From Aquanectria penicillioides (lineage: Eukaryota > Ascomycota > Sordariomycetes > Hypocreales > Nectriaceae): a DNA stretch of 64,000 bases. Both the position numbers and the translations under genes were made by a program. The stretch's first letter is position 1, and each line of letters starts with the position of its first letter. The notes under the pieces are model-generated. The model was given only the letters and a program-made list of their open reading frames with translations, was not told the DNA's origin and did no database searches. The stretch lies in contig PYIU01000007.1 in NCBI GenBank assembly GCA_003415625.1, forward strand, positions 2,790,001-2,854,000, read 5' to 3'. Positions 21,574 through 32,889 of this stretch are shown here, piece after piece.

Positions 21574-24118
21574 TGCTGTGCGGGGCTCAGTGAGATGAGT
21601 GAAAGCAAAAATCCGAAATCTCGGCAGCAGCCTGGAAGTGAGTACCGATATTGTCGAGAATCAAATTATTGGGAGGTCTCATAAACATGTCGTAGAATTG
21701 ATGAGCTTCCTCGTTGGTCGTAAGCAATAATAGGCAATATAGAACCTATAAACCCAGATTTCGATTTCAACATCATTCCACCACACAAAGCTTTGTTGAC
21801 AGAAACGGCTTCGAAGAATCGTGATCGCAGTCGTTTGGGGGCTTCTGTAAGTCCATAGCCGGCACCCCATACCGGGCCGGGACGCACGCACATATGGATC
21901 GATATGGACAGATGAAAAGTGGGGGAGGGATTAACAATTGGTCGGCATGCACGATCGGTCGCGGTGTGGTGTGCCATGTATGTGCCTCGATAGCTGATAG
22001 GTTAAGCCATTGTTCGCCCTGTTTTATCATGGCGAGACATTCGAGCTGAGTAGATAGATTGAGTTGATCTGTTCGTGTGGTTAGTATTGGAGCATCAACG
22101 CAGCGCAGTTTAGAATCGATTCTCAACTCAAGTCATGTGGTAAGACAAGGTTGAGTTCTTCCAAGTAACTGGTGAAACTCTTCATCAGAATGCCTGAACA
22201 GCCCTCTTCTGACATTCTTGGAGGATTATTCCAAGTCGTAACACTCAAGACAATCACGCTCCCCTCTCGCCCGGATCTAATCCCACGCCACATAAGATGT
22301 GGCGGGTATCAGGCGGTTACTTAACTGGTAGAGGGTTCACAGAACCAGTAAGATTTAAGGTCACAAGTCCGAATCATTATCGTGCAGATGAGTGGCTGTT
22401 GATATGCAGCTGCTTATTCGCCAACTGGGCTCTGCACCCCGGCATTTTGTGACGACCGGAGACCATCCCGGGATCGAATGTGCTTGGATCTGCAAGATCC
22501 AAACACTGCACACTCGAACCATTGATATTTGAGTGCGAAGACCAATTTACACTGTCTGTCGTCAATGGCGCTGAAAGATTCATCAGCATAATCCGTGTTG
22601 TATAGTACAAGAGGGAAATCAGCGCAAGGCCAAAGGAGTGGTAATTGAAGGCAAATTCAAATACTTTTTTTGTTTAAATAAGTTCATGCAGGCAAAGTTG
22701 AAGTAACTTAGCAACCTGACAATTTGAAAGTGCTCCAAACAAAGGATCACATCCAGCCTTTGATAGAGGCCCTAGTCCCAAGGCCCCGGTTTAGCTGAGA
22801 CGCATGTTTAAATAGGAACTAGGGTATGCAAAGAACTAGATATCCTTGCTAGACACTATCTCAACGGTTGGCTCGTGGTTGTGGCCGATGCTGTCGGCAA
22901 CGTTGTGCAACGTCATCCCATGGTGCCTTGGTATTGGCATTCTCCTCAGGCGGAATGGGTGGTGGCCCATGTCAATGTTAGTTACACTAAATGCATAAAC
23001 TACGGTTTTGACAAATCGCAAAGATATAAGGTGTTTATAACGTGCCTAATCGCAATCAGCTACCTTAATGTTGAATTAGCGATAGGACTAGAAGAATGTG
23101 GTTAGCCAAGGATACCAAGGATGACAACACAGCAACGACAAATATTTGCCTATAATTAACTTTATCGAAACAAATCCAACCTATATTAATGGCAGCCATT
23201 GTCACTATAGGTTTCCACTCAGTACCCCAGAGCATATCCATGCCTTCTAGGACGAGCTGCATCAAATCGTCTTATATCCTTGCATCATTGTCAGGCCTCA
23301 GTAAACATCCACTGAATTCCCGAGGATGTATGTATTCTTATCTGGTGCGCAGTGTGAAACCTTCCATTCAATTATCGGTAATGCCTACCATCTTTCAGCA
23401 TTGAACAAAGCTCCCATAGATAGAGGTTGCTCTCGAGGATCATGTGATGCCCTAGTAAGCGGATAATTCAGATCTTGGGGCTAAGATGTAGTAGAAGAGA
23501 CTTATTAAGTCTGAAGACAGAAAAACCAGAAAAGGGGAGACCTCCTTAGGGGTTCTTGTCCTGCGCATTTTCAAGCGAAACTGCTCGCTGATCGATGCAT
23601 TTACTGGCCCATTCGTTCCTGTCACTCCCTTTCAGGTGGGTTATCGTAACTCCTGATTGTCGTAATCCACTAACAATGGTCTTGTTAGTCTCTCTCGGCT
23701 ATTTATTGCCGACAGCCATCTATATGGGGCCGGTGAAGTCTGAAAAGGTGTGAATGAGAACCTTGATAGACAACTAGCGAAACATAACGGTGGTTCGCCC
23801 TGGTCGGATTTCTATTTAAATACGTGTCTCGGCTGCTCGGCACGCGAATTCTATGTCACAATTGGATGACTGCGGTATCTACCTTTGTAGAATAAAGCGC
23901 TAGGGGCTGTTCGTGCGAACGAAAATGTTGATGTCAGTCGGATATTGTGCCGAGTGGTGTCCCCTTAATCTCAGAATGGAAGAAAATTGGAGATTGGGAG
24001 TTCCTGTGAACCGTGAAGAATAATGGGCTAGTTTGTTAATTAAATATTTTGTCGATACCTTTGTAAATGTCGCCAAGCAGTTCCTCATCGCCAACCCGAC
24101 CATAACAAGCAGTTGAAC
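21574..24118. other. Intergenic region upstream of the zinc transporter
   Basis: 2.5 kb with only small frames. A stretch near 22312-22386 resembles a worn tRNA gene. No other feature could be supported. The sequence before 24119 should hold the zinc transporter promoter. I could not identify a clear zinc-response site. Confidence 0.5.
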
Positions 24119-25249
24119 ATGTCTGACTCTACATTTGACCCGAATGCAGTCGACCTCGACACGGCCGACCCTCGCGACATCATATGTTACATCAACGCGG
24201 GCAGCAACGACTACAATGGGCAGCTCGGGGCTCGCGTTTCGGCCCTCTTTGTGATTCTCGTGGTGTCCACCGCAGCAACTCTGTTCCCAGTCCTAGCCAC
24301 GCGCATTCGGCGCCTTCGGATTCCCCTCTATGTCTACCTCTTTGCTCGCTACTTTGGTGCAGGCGTCATTATCGCTACCGCGTTTATTCATCTTCTTGAT
24401 CCGGCATACGATGAGATTGGCCCAAGCAGCTGCGTTGGCATGACGGGAGGTTGGGCTCAATATTCATGGCCACCGGCGTTGGCTCTCACTTCTGCCATGA
24501 TTATTTTTCTCTTAGACTTCATTGCTGAATATTACGTCGAGATCAGATATGGCATGGTCCATGTTGATGTTGAGACGAAGGTCACAACGGAGGCTGGGGC
24601 TGATGGTATCGTGTCTCAAGGCCATCAGCACCTTCACTCCTCTGACCAAGATGGCCGAAAGAGCACAGGAAAGAATTCAGATAACGAAGCAGCCGATTCG
24701 TTTGATGAAATTGAAGAATTCAAATACCTTAATAGTAGTTCATCAGAGGCAATCTCCAGTTTCAGGTCACAAATCGCGGCATTCCTGGTCCTCGAGTTCG
24801 GCGTCCTGTTCCACAGCGTCATCATCGGCCTCAACCTAGGTGTTACTGGCGACGAATTCAAAACCCTCTACCCGGTCCTGGTCTTTCACCAGTCCTTCGA
24901 AGGCCTGGGTATTGGTGCCCGTCTGAGTGTCATTCCCTTTCCACGTCAACTTCGCTTTATGCCCTGGGCGCTCTGCCTAGCATATGGTCTCACGACGCCC
25001 ATTGCCATCGCGATCGGCCTGGGTGTACGGACAACTTACAACAGCGGCTCATACACTGCCAACGTCGTCTCTGGTGTTTTGGACTCTATTTCGGCCGGAA
25101 TCCTTTTGTACACTGGCTTTGTCGAGATGCTCGCCCGCGATTTCTTGTTCAACCCTCACCGCACCAACGACAAAAAGCGTCTCGGGTTCATGCTAGGCTC
25201 CCTCTACCTTGGCACTGCAATCATGGCTCTCCTGGGTAAGTGGGCTTGA
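24119..25249 (+). CDS. ZIP-family zinc (iron) transporter, plasma-membrane type
   Basis: A single-exon frame of 376 residues predicted to import zinc, with eight membrane helices. The N-terminus is extracellular. TM1 starts ARVSALFVILVVSTAATLF. The second and third helices contain YFGAGVIIATAFIHLLDPA. The long cytosolic loop between TM3 and TM4 (about residues 155-215) carries the HQHLHSSDQD histidine cluster that ZIP loops usually show. The metal path follows in TM4 (EFGVLFHSVIIGLNLG) and TM5 (FHQSFEGLGIGARL). The C-terminus ends ALLGKWA, as in fungal Zrt1/Zrt2-type proteins. A TTG codon lies two codons upstream, but the ATG fits. The substrate is inferred from the family. Confidence 0.9.
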   Translation: MSDSTFDPNAVDLDTADPRDIICYINAGSNDYNGQLGARVSALFVILVVSTAATLFPVLATRIRRLRIPLYVYLFARYFGAGVIIATAFIHLLDPAYDEIGPSSCVGMTGGWAQYSWPPALALTSAMIIFLLDFIAEYYVEIRYGMVHVDVETKVTTEAGADGIVSQGHQHLHSSDQDGRKSTGKNSDNEAADSFDEIEEFKYLNSSSSEAISSFRSQIAAFLVLEFGVLFHSVIIGLNLGVTGDEFKTLYPVLVFHQSFEGLGIGARLSVIPFPRQLRFMPWALCLAYGLTTPIAIAIGLGVRTTYNSGSYTANVVSGVLDSISAGILLYTGFVEMLARDFLFNPHRTNDKKRLGFMLGSLYLGTAIMALLGKWA

Positions 25250-25905
25250 TTCATTGTCAGTTGTTTGCCTTGATGGTACCACTATCAATGGGGCGATTCT
25301 TGTGCAGATGTGTCTGGCGCCGGACTTGAGGTTCCCACAAATGAGACCCCAGAGTGAGTGCGACTATAGTAGCCAACATTATGCATCACAACCCAAATTA
25401 AATGCCTAAAATACAATTGCCGCCTCAAGACCCTACATTGTTTCATCACTATTTCTGATTTTCAAGAGATTCTTCACACATTTCTTTAAAATCAGAACCA
25501 TATTCTTCTCCTTCAGATTATAGAAAAACCCATGCAACTTCATTAGCTAGGTTGATGAGAATCATCATCTTTTGAGAGTAACGAATTTTATCCTTCTATT
25601 AATTGATACATTAATATACTTGTTCTCGATTGCAAGGAGACACTCTACCAATAGAAAGCAACACTGCAATATTTTTCTCCAGCTTGTGCAGTGTTTCATA
25701 TACGGTACATTGACCCAATCGCCTGTAGCGTGGTGACGGCATTTCACTAACGTCAGCAGAGAATCCTGGTGGTCGAATGTTACGATTGGGTGTGGAAAAA
25801 TTGGAGCTTTCGTCACAAACCCAAGCCTCCCAGCACCAAGTTCTCCAATTCCTCCAGAAGCATAATACATTCTGATCATTTAGTCCTCAAAGCGTTCTTA
25901 AAGCA
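25250..25905. other. Intergenic region
   Basis: About 650 bp of AT-rich sequence. Frames on both strands lack motifs. Part of it may be the 5' end of the piggyBac-type relic. Confidence 0.45.
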
Positions 25906-27301
25906 ATGTCCCTGCCAGAGACCCCCTTGGGACTATTTCAATTATTTCTACCTGAGGAGCTTGTGGGTCGATGGGTCGAGTACACAAACACCTCCGTCCA
26001 TGCCGACCCTACGTCAGAAGACGCCAAAAGCTTCTCGAGGCAACCAACTTCAATATCAGAGGTATACGTCTGGATTGCCATACTCATTTATATGGGCATG
26101 CACAAAGAAGACGAGACTGAGACCTACTGGGTTACCCCGCGCTTGGGCACTGTGCGCCCAAGCCACCCAATTTCGAAAAAGATGTCTCTTAGCCGATTCC
26201 AGCTGCTTCATCGTCGGCTTCGAATCTATCATCAAGCCATTGATGCTACTGAATCTTCAAAACCCAATATTCCGGATGATCTCGAGAAGGTTCATGAATG
26301 GTCTCAGCTGCTTCAACATACGTCCAAGGAGTACTGCACATCGGGTGAGAGCATCACCATTAACGAGTGTGCTGTGGGCTTCGGCGAGACATCAGATGAA
26401 CAACTTCATATTCCAAAAAGATTCAACGTTGATTGTTTCAAAATTTGGATTGTTGCTCAAACGGGATACTTGCTTCTCTGGGCGTTTCAACCACCACGTT
26501 CAACGTTCGAGTTCAATGGACGACTGATTACTGAGAATCACCAACTACAGGTCTCCTTCAACTGGGCACAGAGTATAATTATTCATCTTATCAACCAGCT
26601 ACCACCTTCCATCTACGATGTCTCTCTGAACAAAGGGTTTCAATGTCTAAAGCTATCTGGAACCCTCCGTGATCGTAGCATTGTTGCTACAAAGGCCAGT
26701 AATGCCAACTGTGGACTCAATCCTATCATCCAAAAGTCTTCAAAACATTCGGTTCGGGCAACTTGGAAATGGAAAGAATTCTGTGTACTTTCTGGGACAA
26801 CTGACCTGGTACGTATGATTGAAGTGCTCAAATTCCGTAGCTCATGTGAAGGTACAGGAGAGCAGAATCCCATGGGGAAAAGGCACCGATATTCTTCTAC
26901 TCTCGAATGTTTACTTGACCTTTGACAATGAATTACGGCTCCGTTACCGACCTATCACAAGCCATTCACGGGAAATGCAGGTGAATCAATCGCTTAAACA
27001 CAATGGCCTCTTGGAGGTCCTACCCCCATCGGCCAAGGACAACTCCAATGATCATACGAACCCAGGACAGACAATGGGCCAAGGACAAACTAGCCAAGAT
27101 CATGATGACTTTGTGCACCCGCCACCTTGGAGGGCGATGGCATGGTCATACTTGCTAGAAGTAGCTATCATCAACAGCTTCATGCTACAACATCAGCGAC
27201 CCGTCAAGTGGACTCCTGACAAAGTACAACATCAGTGGCGGCAACGGCTCGTTGATGACCTTATCAGCTCTTTTGCGCGCCCCACGGCCCCTTTATCTTA
27301 G
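25906..27301 (+). pseudogene. piggyBac-type (DDE_Tnp_1_7) transposase relic
   Basis: The frame 25906-26925 encodes a piggyBac-like transposase body: GLFQLFLPEELVGRWVEYTN, VWIAILIYMGMH, SHPISKKMSLSRFQLLHRRL, then ITINECAVGF, FKIWIVAQTGYLLLWAF and a NCGLNPI block. A frame change near 26812-26842 is needed to reach the C-terminal part (GKGTDILLLSNVYL, then WRAMAWSYLLEVAIINSFML), which runs to 27301. No canonical intron restores phase there. By eye, the two Asp positions of the catalytic triad in the DE and DN blocks read as Asn (INEC and SLNK). The protein should therefore be inactive. Terminal repeats were not found. Confidence 0.75.
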
Positions 27302-29470
27302 AATAGTACGAGGTAGGCTCAGGGGTATTTGCAGAGCTTGGTGTGGAGAGAATTCTCGATGAGGATGATGAGGTTGGCCAAATCACAGGGCTCGTATTGC
27401 GGAAGCTGTATATCGCTACCTCCTAGGTACCGAACACCAGGCATAATCCGATCGGTGAGAATTCCATGACAGGGCTCTTGAGCAATACATCGGCGATTGT
27501 CTTCAGTTGGACTGAGGAGGGTAGCCTGCAACTCTTCAGCCGTGTTCGTCTGCCTTGAGAGCTTCGAGAGAGTCGAGGGCGTGGGGATTAAGGGCGTTTC
27601 GTGATTGAGGACGACGCGCAGGAGAGGCCAAACCAGTGGCCATTGTCCTTGAGAAGTCAAAAAAATCAGACGAATGTTTTCTCAAAAGGCATTCCTATAC
27701 CTTCCAGTGCAGATTTCGTCGCCAGGCAAATAATTGCCTAAACTGACTCGATCTCGCCAAGGTTGGACGGAGGACAAACAGAAGGTTGAGGGCCAAGGTG
27801 GGAGAAATGTGGCTGTGTGGCACGTGTCGTGTAGCACGTGTGGCTCTGATAACACATTTGAGCCACACGCGTTGCTGAAGCGGTTACCCTGAACATTGAC
27901 AAGAGAGGTATGGGAGTGATTGTAATCGTGTCAAAAATTAGCTTGTAAGGTTTTGAACGGCTATGCGTAATTATTTGGTGCATTTATGAAATAATTTATT
28001 TGACAGAATGAATGATGCGACCTTGGGAGGATATTATCACCAAGCAAGTAGATAGTTGGACAAGGGGTGCTACAAGGATTTGAAATGGAACGAACAACAC
28101 AAACAGAACAACACCATTTTTAATATGATAAAATCGAAATAAATTACAATAAAATTAGGCCAAAATCAGGATAGACTATGATAAGATTAGAATAACAATC
28201 ATGGCAATGTTGGTGGCTTCGTTCTTTCGTTTTTCTGTGGAGGCGACGGATTTTCTTTGTGATTGGGGGTTGGGAAGAAAACATGGCACATTTGATCAGC
28301 TTGGTGATACTGATTGGCGCCGAAGGTACTGACCCGACTCCTCACATACAGACTCAGGAGCTCGAGCGTGCTCTTCGTGTTGGTGGAGAGTGGGTCCGTG
28401 GTCGAGCCTTGACATGGCGGCCTACTCAGACGTGCACGAGGTCTTGGGCAATCAGTAACCCCAAGCGGAAAAAAGAGTCAGGAAAAAAAGAAATAGGAAC
28501 ATAGGAAAAATGAAAAATGGGAACATGGGGGACCAACCAAAAAAAGGCATTGGAGAATTCTGCCCAGGAAAAAAATAGTCTCGGTACAAAATACGTGGTG
28601 CGAACCAAGATCCAAGGAACTCGGGTGTCTCTTGGTTCCATTGCAGGAGAAGCTGGCTGAACCTAGTTTCCTAGATCACTCCTCCCTCCTCCCTTCCCCT
28701 TTCTGGAAAAAATGCCATGTACTCGGTATTGATGCCGAATTTTTATTTTCTCGTCCCGTTTTATTTTCCCCCTTTTTGTCCCCCGTCGTGTTCCTTTTTC
28801 CTGTTGCGATTTTGCGACTATGGTCTTCTCTGCTTGGGCTGCTCGAACATAAACATCGACTACCGCGACCTCTGACACTCGACATTATTTACCACCCGAT
28901 TCTGCCACGGTCAATAAGAAAATCGTCCTTCCGTACCTCTTCAAGACTTATTTGCCTTCGATCCATCTTCGAACCCATCATCTTGCCCCCAAACTGCCAC
29001 ATCCTCTCGCAATCAAGGTCCCCTGCAACGACGACGAAAGCAGGTCCCGTCATCGAAATCAGCCATCGACCAGCTCAATCAGTAGCTCCTAATAATCACT
29101 CGCAGGGAAAAAATAATCCCATTTTCCTCCTCCCTTTCTTTTCCTTCCTTTCTGTCTCTGACGCGTCGCTCTCCATCCATTGTTATTGTTGCCAATTAAG
29201 GTTTCCACCCTCCTGGCCTGCCCAGAAGGTTTGCCATTCTGCCCATCACGGTCCCTGGGAACGTCTAAACCGTGGGTTTTCGGGTTGACTAACCGCTTTG
29301 GACCTGATTTTATGGAATTTCCATGGTTAACAGTCCCACTTTCCACCGAGATACCTGGAACGGCTGATGCCAACCAGTTCAACGGCTTCACTCAGGAAGT
29401 TAAAGATCCTTTGACGCGTAGACATGTCTTCTATCGTCTTCCATGATCAATACCCGATCACTCTCAGATC
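27302..29470. other. Intergenic region, AT-rich then pyrimidine-rich
   Basis: Contains a minus-strand frame at 27319-27660 with no recognisable content, a palindromic E-box pair near 27820-27870, an AT-rich stretch near 28090-28200, and long pyrimidine tracts from 28670 on. The last 500 bp appear to be upstream control sequence of the gene that follows. Confidence 0.45.
27821..27868. repeat. Two CACGTG palindromes and a 9-bp inverted repeat
   Basis: CACGTG occurs at 27821-27826 and again at 27835-27840. GTGTGGCTC at 27838-27846 pairs perfectly with GAGCCACAC at 27860-27868 across a 13-nt loop. CACGTG is a common bHLH target. Whether it acts here is unknown. Confidence 0.5.
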
Positions 29471-29489
29471 ACTCCGAGAGCTTTTGGGT

Positions 29490-29835
29490 CCCCTTTCGTC
29501 TATATATACCCCTGTCTCCCCCGAGATTTCAGAATTTCCTTCTTCCTTCTTCACTTTCGCACGCTTCCGTAACGATTAACGAATACGCATACGCACACGC
29601 ACACGCACACGCACAATTTTAAGAATACACAACACAACCGAGATATCAGCTTTCGAGGTCAAGTCTGGCTTACCCAGGCGCCTCTCTGTTGATTTGGTTG
29701 TGCTAATAGTGACGTGCTTAGTTCGCCGTCGATCGTAAACGTTCCGTTCTGCTCACCGCCCTGTTTTCAACTCGCCGTCCCATTTCAAGTGAGATGGTAT
29801 CATGTAATGATTTGACGCGTCTTGCTAACTGCAGA
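29490..29835 (+). promoter_or_regulatory. TATA/CT-type promoter and leader with an intron
   Basis: TATATATA near 29502 is followed by a CT-rich tract (29530-29570) and CGCACA repeats (29585-29615), the classic arrangement of a strong fungal promoter and start region. A leader intron with clean signals lies at 29789-29834 (GTGAGA ... TTGCTAAC ... GCAG). A second one probably ends with TTAG near 29721. The arrangement points to a well-expressed gene beginning at the ATG at 29882. Confidence 0.55.
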
Positions 29836-29881
29836 CGCGCGTAGACTTCTCTTTCGTGGAATCCGTCTTCTGTTCGCCAAG

Positions 29882-30415
29882 ATGGGTGTTTTCTCCAAGG
29901 TTCCTCTCCGGTCCCAGGTGTACTTCGCTTCCAGGCGGATCTCGACAAAGGTTTCCTCGGTTGTTTCTGGCGTTTCCTCCTTGGCTACCCGGTTGTTCAG
30001 ATCCCGGTCCGGCGGCGACTTCTTGGTTGATACGGACGCGTTCCTTGGATCGGACCCTAGCTCGTTCTGGTACCCGGAACAAAAGCGACGGACTCCCCCA
30101 AGGCAACGCGGCCCGCACACCAGCAGCACGCACTCCCGGACCGAATCCACAACTCGGGCGCCAAATCCGGAGAAAACGGCTGGACTTCCTAGGCGCGAAC
30201 CTGTCGGGACGAGGCCGGCGACACCAAGGACTTCTGGAGCCCATGACAAGCGGAGAAGCAGCACGAGAGGAGTCGACAATCCCAGGCCTGGACCGGATGG
30301 ACAGCGGACTCGGTCTAAGACGCCCCGCCGGAAATCCCCCAAGGCCATCAAATGGAGTGACAGTGTGAAAACCGGGCCGAAGCAGAACAGCATTTACGAT
30401 CTTCGTGTACGATGA
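29882..30415 (+). CDS. Basic Ser/Arg/Pro-rich protein of unknown function
   Basis: A frame of 177 residues from the ATG after the leader intron. I do not recognise the family. The first 50 residues (MGVFSKVPLRSQVYFASRRI, then VSSVVSGVSSLATRLFRSR) look like an amphipathic, possibly organelle-targeted N-terminus. They are followed by DFLVDTDAFLGSDPSSFWYP and then a basic, disordered tail rich in Arg, Pro, Thr and Ser. A competing frame of similar length exists on the opposite strand, but the promoter and leader-intron context favours this one. Further introns downstream suggest that the transcript extends well past the stop codon. Confidence 0.5.
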   Translation: MGVFSKVPLRSQVYFASRRISTKVSSVVSGVSSLATRLFRSRSGGDFLVDTDAFLGSDPSSFWYPEQKRRTPPRQRGPHTSSTHSRTESTTRAPNPEKTAGLPRREPVGTRPATPRTSGAHDKRRSSTRGVDNPRPGPDGQRTRSKTPRRKSPKAIKWSDSVKTGPKQNSIYDLRVR

Positions 30416-30574
30416 GCCGTCTCTTGTTGTGTTGCGAATGGTGGCTACGGAAGTGTGTGAAAAGTGTAGGTCGCCGTAGATTTTGTAGACATTGCTTAAG
30501 AAGACTGACTCTTTCATATAGCGAGATGGGGTTGGAGGACCCAGGTAAGGTGAGGAGGACAACTGACGTGATAG

Positions 30575-30665
30575 AGTCGACGACCGACGACCGACGACGA
30601 CGACGACCGACGACGACGACAACGATGAACGACAAACGACAAACGACGACCGACCGACCGACCAG
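30575..30665. repeat. GAC/CGA-rich low-complexity tract
   Basis: Imperfect runs of CGACGA, CGACC and ACGACAAACGAC make up the interval. Long frames here on either strand are products of the repeat. Confidence 0.7.
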
Positions 30666-30738
30666 CAGCCATTGGCACGAGGAGGAGAGGGTAATCCAGG
30701 TAAGTTATCCTCATCCCCCGTATGCTAACATAACATAG

Positions 30739-31595
30739 GTTCGAGGCACGATGGGCGGGTGGTGGTACAAGGTTTGTCGGTTCTCCCTTTTTCTTCCCAC
30801 ATTTCTTATCCCCCACATTCATTTCTTTTCCTTTCTCTTCCCATACTTCCATTCATTTTCCTTTGTCTTTCACTGCATGTATTATCACAGCGTTCGTTCT
30901 TGTGCCTTCACTGCATTTTCTATCCCTAGCGTTCCCTCATGTATTATCCCCAGCATTGACTTCTTTCCTTTGTCTGTTGCATTGCACGTTTGTACCCAGC
31001 GCTGTATTCTTTTTGTTTTTACACATTCGTTCCCTCTCTTTAGGAGGACTGGCCGTACTCTCATTGATTCACAGGTCGATAAGTCACGAGGGCGGGCAGG
31101 CGGGCATCATTTTTTAAGCATAATTAGCAATAGGTGAGAAAGCCTCTCACTACTATTGAACTATTTGCTAATATCTGCAGCATTATCCCAAGCAGCTGTT
31201 GGATGGCAGGTAAGTTTGGTTCGTGGGGGTGCTAACGTAATTTTAGGTACACAGTCACGAGGGCGGGATGGTGGGCTTTTTTTTTTTTGACTCATGTTTA
31301 GAGATCGGAGGTGAGCAATCACTCATTCCATTTCATTAACACTGACTAACTGATCTAGGATCCATGAGCGGCGTTGGAGGATAGGTAGGTTAAGACTGGG
31401 GCTGCTAACGTGATTCTAGGTACTAAGTCACGAGGGCGGGTTGGTGGGCATCGTTTTGAAGACTCATTTTGCTGTTGACCCGGTACAGTGGAGGTAAGAA
31501 ATCATCTACTCTCGGCTGATGGCTTTCTTCTAACATCCCTAGGATTCTGGCTTGGCGAAGGTAAGGAGCGTCTGGAAAGCTAACATGGTCCTAGG
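30739..31595 (+). repeat. Tandem array of intron-exon modules, about 173 bp each
   Basis: Three full units start at 31074, 31247 and 31420. A partial, more diverged one starts at 30739. Each begins GTxxxxAGTCACGAGGGCGGG and then carries two intron-like segments. The first are 31134-31180, 31311-31358 and 31494-31542 (47-49 nt). The second are 31210-31246, 31385-31419 and 31561-31594 (34-37 nt). All start GTGAG, GTAAG or GTAGG, have CTAAC or CTAAT near the end and finish in AG. Exons between them are 18-29 and 60-74 nt. Stops interrupt any shared frame in units A and B, so a non-coding spliced transcript or a long 3' UTR is the simplest reading. Confidence 0.7.
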
Positions 31596-32889
31596 GATAG
31601 ATGACAGCCATGGATCTCACTTTGGTCCCACAATGAAAAAAAGATGAGTTGAATAATGCCTCTTTATCTACCTAAACTGACAAGAGCCTCATAGCCTTGG
31701 GGCTTTTGGCATCAGCATCGGTGGGCTGGAGTTGCTTGAACAGCCAGTGTTTCCCTGCTATGAGAGGGCTGAGATGGCACTATGGGTCATTCTCGTGGCT
31801 TGAATTCAATTTAGAGTGTATATCAACCCCGGCTCAGCGCTACATGAAAAGCAAGGGAAATTGAGCAGGACAAAGGTGAGCATTTGTCCCTCAAAATTGG
31901 TTCTACTTGACTCCTCACTGACCTGAGAGTCAGAGCAAGGTAGGAACTTTTATGGGAAGCTTAGATTGCCTACTTTCTTCAAGATGGCATTGGAAGATGA
32001 ATGGGTATGAGCATTGGTCTCAGCGTTGTGCAGCGGGTGAAAGGGCTCTAAATCATCTCGGTCAGTGATACAGGAACCGCTTCACTAGTCAATAGCACCA
32101 GTCGACCCCACGATTGGTGCACCGGGATGATGTGAGCTCAGGGGATCCTAAGCATAGACATGTTGGCCATTCGTAGAGCTTCCCATTATAGACAGTAAGC
32201 AATTACCAAACCAGACATCCCAATCTCGGTAGCGTCATCGGTTGGAACCATGTCTTGGCCGCATGTTGAGTGTATAGAATGGCCACTGTAGTGTCAGCAG
32301 CGTCTCCCGGGCTAGACGAGTACTTTTTGCTTCTATTCACATTAGTTTATTTACGTTGTGACTTGTGTGCCAGCTCTTTCAACCAAACCTCTGGCTAAGA
32401 GAAATTGCTGCAGCACACGGTGGCTATTATCTAAAAAGTTGCCGGTGGATAGTTGAGAAGCCCCCATCCAATATTGCCAGGTCTGTAAGAACGCCGTTAC
32501 CTACTCTATTTATTTCAGGTCCGCATAGGCAATCGTAGCTAGGTGGATACTTGGACTTTCAGAATTAGTGGGGAAAAAAGATTGGTGCTCTATAGGCTCT
32601 AGAAATACTCGAGGCAAGTCATAACAGTCAACTCGTTTACTCCAAAGGTTGGCCGACAGCAGATGTCGCCGCTTTAGCAAAATACTTGGGTCCCAGTGGC
32701 ACGAGCCTAGGCGAGTCAGGTTCAATTGGCCATCTCATCCCTGGTGATGTTGGTTCCAACAACAACAAACGTGTGCGTTTGGCTGGTAAAGGCAATTAGA
32801 ACCCACAAATGTAACTACACTTGTCTGAACTCCAGTCGAAATATGCATGTTGGTCACAAGCGTAATCATGGACCGTCTCAACCCACCAG
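31596..32889. other. Region downstream of the module array
   Basis: No coding frame supported. A further pair of intron-like segments may lie near 31876-31985 (GTGAGC ... CTGAC ... GAG, then GTAGGA ... TTCAAG), hinting that the spliced transcript continues. The rest shows nothing I can name. Confidence 0.4.

Noticed and set aside
27319..27660. Minus-strand frame of 113 codons after the piggyBac relic
   Set aside because: No recognised motif, no intron or promoter signals, and next to a decayed element. The plus strand also reads partly open there.
29800..30622. Minus-strand frames of 197 and 265 codons opposite the basic protein
   Set aside because: The minus-strand text is Arg/Ser/Pro-rich and extends into the GAC repeat. 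The plus strand has the TATA, CT tract and leader intron.
31420..31610. The last module as a coding C-terminus (SHEGGLVGIVLKTHF...)
   Set aside because: The frame is open within unit C but ends soon after the last intron, and the same frame is stopped in units A and B. It is not evidence for a protein.
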